DNA from: Cyclostephanos tholiformis
Taxonomy: Eukaryota > Bacillariophyta > Thalassiosirophyceae > Thalassiosirales > Thalassiosiraceae
Length of the DNA stretch: 11,144 nt
Direction of reading: 5' to 3'
Assembly (NCBI GenBank): GCA_036939975.1
Contig: JALLPB010001114.1
Span: 1-11,144 of the forward strand
The stretch's first letter is position 1. Every line of letters starts with the position of its first letter. Below the pieces are notes generated by a model. The model was not told where the DNA came from and ran no database searches. It worked only from the letters and a program-made list of their open reading frames with translations. Below are positions 6,263-11,144 of this stretch, one piece after another. The translations under genes and the position numbers were made by a program.

Positions 6263-8429
6263 ATGGATGTTTCTTATATACCATCTAGCATTTCACAGGA
6301 CACTTATTGCATTGACATTGAAACCATTCAGAGCCAACTAGATACAAACATTTGATCCTTGTCCAATGGATGGAATGCCTCGATACCATTTCACTGTTGT
6401 GTCATTGGTGAAGATGATGTTACTGATCACCTCCTAACGAACTTTGTATTAACTGAACTTAATATATGTGACTATTTAAACTGAAACAAGTATCCTGCTT
6501 CAAGGTTAGTATTCTGTCCAACCACTTACAAGCCACCCTCCACAAATGAGGATATGTCCTCTAAACTACCATCAGAACAATGTTGTGGATGGAAAGATTT
6601 ACAAAGAGCTCTCACACTTGCAGCTTGGAAATCCAGTAACCCAGTAATCTCCAATGGATCACAAGTGTGAAATCAGCATGACACTAACAATTGGGTATTC
6701 CATTGTGGCAACTCTCATCATTGACACCACATGTCAACAAGTAAGGAGCGGGCCAACTGATGGAATAATATACCAATGCAGTTCTTTGATCGATGGCAGG
6801 ATGAACAACAGGGAACATGGCAAAAATTAACCTAGAAGAATCAAGTTTACAGATAAAAGTGGACATGCTGTAAATTTTAGTTCACAGTGAAGTGGGTTCT
6901 CAACGTTTAGTACTACATTAATTGAGGCAAAAATCTGGTTATCCCATCCACAATTCTCATCCCAGGTTCATCGATCCCAACAATGTTCCTCTTCCAACAT
7001 GTCTTCTAACATCCAACCAGATAGACGACATTGTTCATGTTGTTAATGCTACATCTAACAAAGGAACTACACACAATTATTTGCATGGTACATTTGGTAA
7101 ATTTATCAATTTAATGAAAGCTGATTGCCTCTGCAGGAAGTATAATGGTGACCTCCAATCTGCTAAGGATGACATTGACATTATGATGGACAATCTTCTG
7201 AAATCAAACAAGATATCATTCGTGTCATTAGCAGATGTTCCTTCAAAAGATTACTTTGACAACCAACTACTTATGGATTCATCAGAAACCACAACCATTT
7301 CTACAACAAAAGCCTTTTTCAGTCAGGTCCAGTGTTGTGTCATTGATGACAAATCTGATATTTCATGCCTCTCTGAGCAGATTGTTGAAGAGAGGGAATG
7401 AGAGGAAACTCCACAAGGAAGACACACTCTTTGTTGGGGTAGCTTGGATTGTGAAACCAGCATTCCACTTGTTCAAGTTATGTCTGGAAGTAGTTTGGGT
7501 GGATGTAACCTCTCATTCTAACAACAAGAGTTTCCATCTCCTAACTTTTTCATCTTGTCTATCAATTGGTAAGCAGATTGTTTGATTATGGATTTTCATA
7601 CCCAATCAACAGAGGTTCTGTTTTAGTTGGGTATTCCAGAAAGCCATTCCAGCCCTTGTTCCCAGCTACTCCTGGATGAATCCAGGATATGTGGAATATG
7701 AGGATGAGTATGAGATATCCAAATTCCTCCTTGAAAAATCATAAGTTCCCAATCTGTTTTGGAAATTGGTCAAGACTATACATTTGTCATCAAAAAGATC
7801 ATCTATTTTTTAAGAAGACATGTCTACATTGGGGAAACTCCTTACCTTCATTACATGCAAAGTCATATTAGGCACTTTGACACTGCACATTCATCACCTT
7901 ACAAAGGGACCAACCATGGATTGAAAAGTTATAGCTGTGGAGTCCAGCCTATTATGACTAGATACATCTGCTAAAATACTAAACACACAAACGAGCCTCA
8001 GAGTACATTAGTGTAAAGAAATAATCTTTCAGGAAGCCAATCATACCCAGAAGAAATGGTCAAATCTCCCCACATCCAGTCACACCATAACACTTGTGGA
8101 AAGTATATTACAACATATGATGTCTTGCACATGGTTCTATGAAACAAACTTAATATTGAGGGATACAGCCACATCTGACTTTCAAGTTATTTCATGTAAG
8201 AAAACTATTCATACTCATTGTCCCAACATGAATGACAGAGAAGACACTGAGATAGTGAGAACAATAACAGCGACAACAGTCTGTGATAATGACTAACAAC
8301 AAGCTACACACTAATGAAGATGCTGAGAAAGAGAATTGCAAGGATATTCTTAATGAGAATAAATCTCTTTCTCCAATCCCTCTGTTTTCACATATTTGGA
8401 CAGTAACTGTTGATACCCATGGAACTATG

Positions 8430-8477
8430 TTCTGTACGTGCAAACACTTTGAAAGAATTGGCCTCCCATGAGTTCAT
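8430..8477 (+). other. SWIM zinc-finger motif with the third Cys codon replaced by TGA
   Basis: The translation in frame is FCTCKHFERIGLP, stop, VHQ. The two Cys codons (8433-8435, 8439-8441) and the His codon (8475-8477) fit CxCx(n)CxH with n = 9. The codon where the third Cys belongs is TGA (8469-8471). SWIM fingers follow the catalytic domain in many MULE-type transposases and plant FAR1/FHY3 proteins and are thought to bind DNA or protein. Confidence 0.6.
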
Positions 8478-9087
8478 CAGAGCATGAGTCACTTCAGTGT
8501 TCCAGACAGAGACAGGTGGTACTGACCATGTATTTTCTGGATTTACACATCATGATAGATCCGTATGTTGGTGGTTGAAATATATGTACATTGCAAACAG
8601 ACCAACCATGCCTTCAGTGATAGTTCAACAATTCCACAGTTTGGCAGTTAATCCAATCAAAGGTCCAAAACTCAGATGTACAATTTCTGACGCAATGGAA
8701 GTGCATATTTGCAAGGAAATAGGGCCAGCTATTCATTGTCTGAAGAACTATTCTAAGAATTCCTTTATTATTTCACAGTTGATGGACTCTGTTCTTAGTC
8801 AATGATGGATACAATTATCACAAACATATCAAGAAGATGAGGAAAATAAACTTTTCAACTACATGAATACTCAGTTGTGATTTTTTGGGTGGCAACCTGA
8901 ATGATACATTCAGTGATTGTTTATGAAACAGTCATTTCCACAGTCCACTTCAAAAACGTAACATCATGGCAAGAAACTCATTGATTCAACTACTAGAAGA
9001 ATGCTGTACAGAGGCTGATCCATTGGATAAGGTTGAAGGTGTGCTACTTCAGTTGGAAGACCATCTGAGGTTATTTCTGTCTCATTG

Positions 9088-9113
9088 CAATAAAATGAAG
9101 CAATAAAATGAAA
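9088..9113 (+). repeat. 13-bp tandem duplication causing a frameshift
   Basis: CAATAAAATGAAG (9088-9100) is followed directly by CAATAAAATGAAA (9101-9113). Thirteen bases equal 1 modulo 3, so the duplication shifts the frame by +1 and also introduces TAA. The protein-like frames on the two sides (LFLSHCNKMK before, LKSIESTNKSTVNVGRT after) differ by exactly that shift. Confidence 0.65.
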
Positions 9114-9284
9114 TCATTCAGGTTGAAGAGTATTGAATCAACAAATAAATCTACAGTAAATGTTGGAAGAACTGTACCTTTTATTCATGGAAGATATCTA
9201 GGTTTGGAAAAGAGAATTTTTGATACTCATAACATGTAACCAAATATGATCTGAATAATCAAACACTCCACTATAGCACAACTA

Positions 9285-10129
9285 CTAGTTCAAGTTTAGC
9301 CCTGTAACTTCCAAAGGGAAATAACAGGTTTCCAATACAATATATGCAAAAAAATGATTTTACCAACTGGTATCTTCCTTCATGGCATTTGATCCACCAG
9401 CATGTTGGAGTCAACCTGTAAAAAGAACTGCCCAACCTCACTCAACGGAGAGTGTCTGGATGGATACGTCGGCACTTGGATCATACTCATAGAAAGCTAG
9501 AATTTATCAAGGGCAACAATGATAGATTGTGGTCTCTCCTCCGGAACCTTCTTGTCAATGGAATCAAAATAGTCACAATGCAATGTCCCCTGTAGCTGGT
9601 ATTGGCTATTGTCTCCTCTAGAATGCAATGCTCCAACTTTGGAATGTGTTAGAGAATTGTAATGTTTTGTCACACAAATTTTCAAGTAAAGACTAACAAG
9701 AGATTCTGCCTGTTTGCGCACCATCTCCAAGCTTGATTCACTTAATAGCTCTTTTAGATACTGACTGCTAGATCCACAGTGGGCTTGGTTATTCCACCAT
9801 TTTGTGGTCACCTTTGACAGGGCATCTTTCATGGTATCAACAAATGGCTATCAAGGTTCCACAATGGACTTGGAACTATCAACAGCAATGGCACCCATGT
9901 CTCAATTGGTTGACCATCAGCAGTATTTTGATTGTAACAAAATGTGTGGTTTGTTACCCGGTTTGAAGTGTTGCATCTTCTTCCCATTTTTTGTAGCGAA
10001 TATCCCAAAAAGTGTTCCATCACACTTGATCAATGATGGAACTGCAGACTTCTTATTTGTCACCACCTTTGCACCTTGTTGTGGGGTTTCCACTTTGACC
10101 CATCTAATTGGTCCAACACCATACCACAT
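9285..10129 (-). pseudogene. 2-oxoglutarate/Fe(II) oxygenase-like relic
   Basis: Minus strand, ATG at 10129, with an open frame that may extend about 45 bases further upstream. Segments are 10129-9917 (RWVKVETPQQGAKVVTNKKS, later KCDGTLFGIFATKNGKKMQH), about 9970-9829 (ADGQPIETWVPLLLIVPSPL), 9832-9497 (MKDALSKVTTKWWNNQ, later LQGTLHCDYFDSIDKKVPEE and RPQSIIVALDKF) and about 9492-9285 (FYEYDPSADVSIQTL, later LQHAGGSNAMKEDTSW and FFAYIVLE). The HxD pair (HCD, 9572-9580) followed by a distal His (9402-9404, QHAGG) about 50-60 residues later fits the HxD...H iron site of 2OG-Fe(II) dioxygenases on a double-stranded beta-helix fold. In-frame stops are TGA at 9438-9440 and 9411-9413 and TAA at 9360-9362; a frameshift lies near 9495. 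The Arg usually expected after the distal His for 2-oxoglutarate is not evident. The family call is by motif only, and an uncharacterised transposon-associated family is the main alternative. The gene ends 45 bases from the end of the MULE-like relic, tail to tail. Confidence 0.45.
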
Positions 10130-10140
10130 ACCACATTGAA

Positions 10141-10244
10141 AATATTTTGTGTATGTTTTTATTGTAACTCCACATCAGAAACTCTCATATGTTTAACTTT
10201 AACTATTCATTTATAGCAATTTTATTTACAGAGCTGATCGCCAT
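10141..10244. other. AT-rich spacer, no gene seen
   Basis: The spacer lies between the oxygenase-like relic and the Helitron-like element. Part of it may encode the extreme N-terminus of the relic on the minus strand. No other structure was noted. Confidence 0.4.
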
Positions 10245-10270
10245 TCCTATATTATAAAAGATTAAACATT

Positions 10271-10313
10271 GTCGTCGTCGTCGTCGTCATTGTCGTCGTC
10301 GTCGTCGTCGTCG
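10271..10313 (+). repeat. (GTC)n microsatellite
   Basis: GTC units run from 10271 to 10313 with one interruption (CATT near 10287-10291). On the minus strand this would read as poly-Asp, but no real gene encloses it. It lies just inside the 5' end of the Helitron-like element, where the neighbouring element at 11005 also has GTCGACGACGTC. Confidence 0.85.
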
Positions 10314-10349
10314 GGTGTGTACCGTAAATAGTACGTATGTATCATTTTT

Positions 10350-10738
10350 CTGTCTGCAAAATTGATTCCTACCTTGAGCCCTATGTTGATTTTTGGAGCA
10401 CATGGATGACGTACGAAGTTCCATCTGTCTATCCCACTGATTCCTAGCTTGAATTTACGCACAAAAACAAAAATCTTTCTGTCTTTCTGACTGCCAAATT
10501 GATGAAAAAAAAATCTACCTGTCTTTCTGTTAGCGAATTTTGATTCCTACGTTGATCCCTACGAGGATTTTTGGAGCACATCGATGACATACGAAGTCTC
10601 CTCTGTCTCTTCTACTGATTCCTCCGTAGAATTTTACGTTAGAGAAAAATAATCTTTCTGTCTTTCTATCTTCAAAATTGATTCCTATGTTGAGTCCTAT
10701 GTTGATTTTTTGGAGCACATCAATGACGTACGAACAGG
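10350..10738 (+). repeat. Degenerate tandem repeat, three units of ~80-120 bp plus a partial one
   Basis: Each unit has the order CTGTCTKYCT, then GATTCCTAYSTTGA, CCTATGTTGATTTTTGGAGC, ACATSRATGACRTACGAA. Units begin near 10350, 10519 and 10659; a partial start lies at about 10476. Units one and two also share CTACTGATTCCT-like sequence after the core (about 10430 and 10611). The TGGAGCACAT...GATGAC core lies at about 10394-10410, 10572-10588 and 10711-10727. Confidence 0.7.
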
Positions 10739-10787
10739 TTTTAACACGCCTTATTTTCGCTACATAGAAATTGTGCTTATTATTTGT

Positions 10788-10900
10788 TCGCGCGTACTGT
10801 ACCGTACGATAGATTTTGGCGCGCCAATTTTTTTTGGCAAGAAGGTTTTGTGAGTTGTGCGCGCGTACCGTATGATAGATTTTGGCGCGCCATTTTTTTC
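10788..10900 (+). repeat. Duplicated GCGCGTAC...GGCGCGCC block
   Basis: GATAGATTTTGGCGCGCCA occurs at 10808-10826 and again at 10874-10892, offset 66 bases. Each copy is preceded by CGCGCGTAC and CCGTAYGATAG and followed by a T run. GGCGCGCC is a perfect 8-bp palindrome (AscI-like site), and GTACCGTAC-type palindromes precede it. Confidence 0.7.
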
Positions 10901-10958
10901 CGTGAGATCTTTGTACTATTCCTACGTACAAACTGTCAATTGTGAGGTTGTGGGAAAA

Positions 10959-10974
10959 GGGGGGGCAGCCCCCC
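10959..10974 (+). repeat. GC hairpin near the Helitron 3' end
   Basis: Seven G, then CAG, then six C form a six-bp G:C stem with a four-base loop. Its place a few bases before CTTAA and just upstream of the next Helitron-like 5' end fits the 3'-terminal hairpin of a Helitron, thought to help end rolling-circle replication. Confidence 0.55.
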
Positions 10975-11004
10975 ATTCATCTTAAAAAATATAGTCATAA
11001 TTTA

Positions 11005-11144
11005 TCCTATATTATATAAAAGCGACGCTCAGTCTGTCTGTGTTGTCGACGACGTCAGCGCATCCGAATTCCCGATGGCGCATTCAACTGAATTAAGAAT
11101 GGTTTGAAGAATGGTGGGGGGAATGGTGGGAATGGATTGTTACA
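11005..11144 (+). mobile_element. 5' end of a second Helitron-like element, cut by the window edge
   Basis: TCCTATATTATATAAAAG (11005-11022), preceded by A at 11004, is followed by CGACGCTCAGTCTGTCTGTG. AT-rich starts of this kind followed by GCGACGCTC and CTGTCTGTCTG are familiar from Helitron 5' ends in several eukaryotes, as I recall them. Only about 140 bases are inside the window and no gene is visible in them. Confidence 0.5.

Larger units (their letters stand above)
6263..9239 (+). pseudogene. MULE-like transposase with SWIM zinc finger, heavily decayed
   Basis: The start is ATG at 6263. Protein-like sequence passes through successive frames: 6263-6665, 6666-6890, 6922-7398, about 7386-7741, 7759-7974, about 7950-8297, 8283-8468, 8497-8805, 8966-9100 and about 9114-9239. 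In-frame stops include TGA at 6353, 6482, 6888, 7583 and 8469, and TAA at 6828 and 7742. The best family evidence is the core (7410-7670): DTLFVGVAWIVKPAFHLFKL, then VVWVDVTSHSNNKSFHLLTF, whose Asp (codon 7502-7504) fits the first catalytic Asp of Mutator-like DDE transposases, then FSWVFQKAIPALVP. A SWIM-type CxCx9(C)xH motif follows at 8433-8477, typical of MULE/FAR1-type proteins. Sequence for the second Asp and the Glu of the DDE triad is missing between ALVPSY and SWMNPGYVEYEDEYEISKF (about 7660-7680), which suggests an internal deletion. The C-terminal part ends NVGRTVPFIHGRYLGLEKRI. Introns could explain some but not all breaks. Confidence 0.65.
10245..10985 (+). mobile_element. Probable non-autonomous Helitron
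   Basis: It starts TCCTATATTATAAAAG (10245-10260), nearly the same as the start of the next element at 11005. It ends with a G/C hairpin (10959-10974) followed after six bases by CTTAA (10981-10985). Helitrons typically begin with TC and end with a short GC-rich hairpin a few bases before CTRR; here the last bases read CTTA, which departs from the canonical end. The interior has no coding capacity. It holds a GTC microsatellite, a degenerate tandem repeat and a duplicated GGCGCGCC block. The base before the proposed 5' end is T rather than the A expected for insertion between A and T, so the left boundary may be off by a base or mutated. Confidence 0.5.

Noticed and set aside
6263..9440. Alternative genetic code with TGA read as an amino acid
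   Set aside because: The same regions also contain TAA stops and many frameshifts, and the expected residues at the TGA sites appear to differ (Trp-like and Cys-like), so decay explains them better.
10262..10976. Minus-strand open frames with poly-Asp and repeated INIGLNIGINF-like peptides
   Set aside because: They are translations of the GTC microsatellite and the degenerate tandem repeat in a Helitron-like element, with no independent coding signal.

Overview
This window looks like a mobile-element-rich stretch of a eukaryotic nuclear genome. The evidence is eukaryotic transposon families (a DUF7869-type transposase-like protein, a MULE-like transposase with a SWIM zinc finger, Helitron-like ends), one candidate GT-AG intron, and long non-coding or decayed stretches. 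The style of the DUF7869 and MULE-like proteins suggests a stramenopile, most likely a diatom. That is an inference from remembered family resemblance and was not searched. No rRNA, tRNA or CRISPR array was seen.

Layout. (1) 154-3480: a DNA transposon bounded by imperfect 60-bp terminal inverted repeats (50 of 60 columns identical). It has a cluster of 19-20-bp subterminal repeats on the right and encloses one long gene for a DUF7869-family protein. The gene is broken by two frameshifts and one TAA codon. (2) 3481-5047: mostly non-coding. It holds one weak candidate two-exon gene (3601-4026), a dense set of short palindromes, a degenerate ~100-bp direct repeat and a short inverted repeat. (3) 5048-9239 and 9285-10129: three decayed genes. 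An unrecognised acidic/basic protein lies on the minus strand (5866 to 5048). Divergent from it is a plus-strand MULE-like transposase relic with a SWIM motif (6263-9239). Convergent with that, only about 45 bases from its end, is a minus-strand relic of a 2-oxoglutarate/Fe(II)-oxygenase-like protein (10129 to 9285). All three are riddled with frameshifts and, where stops can be placed in frame, mostly TGA. (4) 10245-11144: a likely non-autonomous Helitron of about 740 bp with internal tandem repeats and a GC hairpin near its 3' end, followed about 20 bases later by the start of a second Helitron-like element that runs off the window.

How it fits together. No gene here looks intact except possibly the small two-exon candidate. 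The most interesting points are the direct physical link between a DUF7869 protein and TIRs plus subterminal repeats, which argues that this family is a true transposase lineage, and the similar decay of the MULE-like transposase, the oxygenase-like gene and the third gene, which suggests that they once travelled as one multi-gene element.
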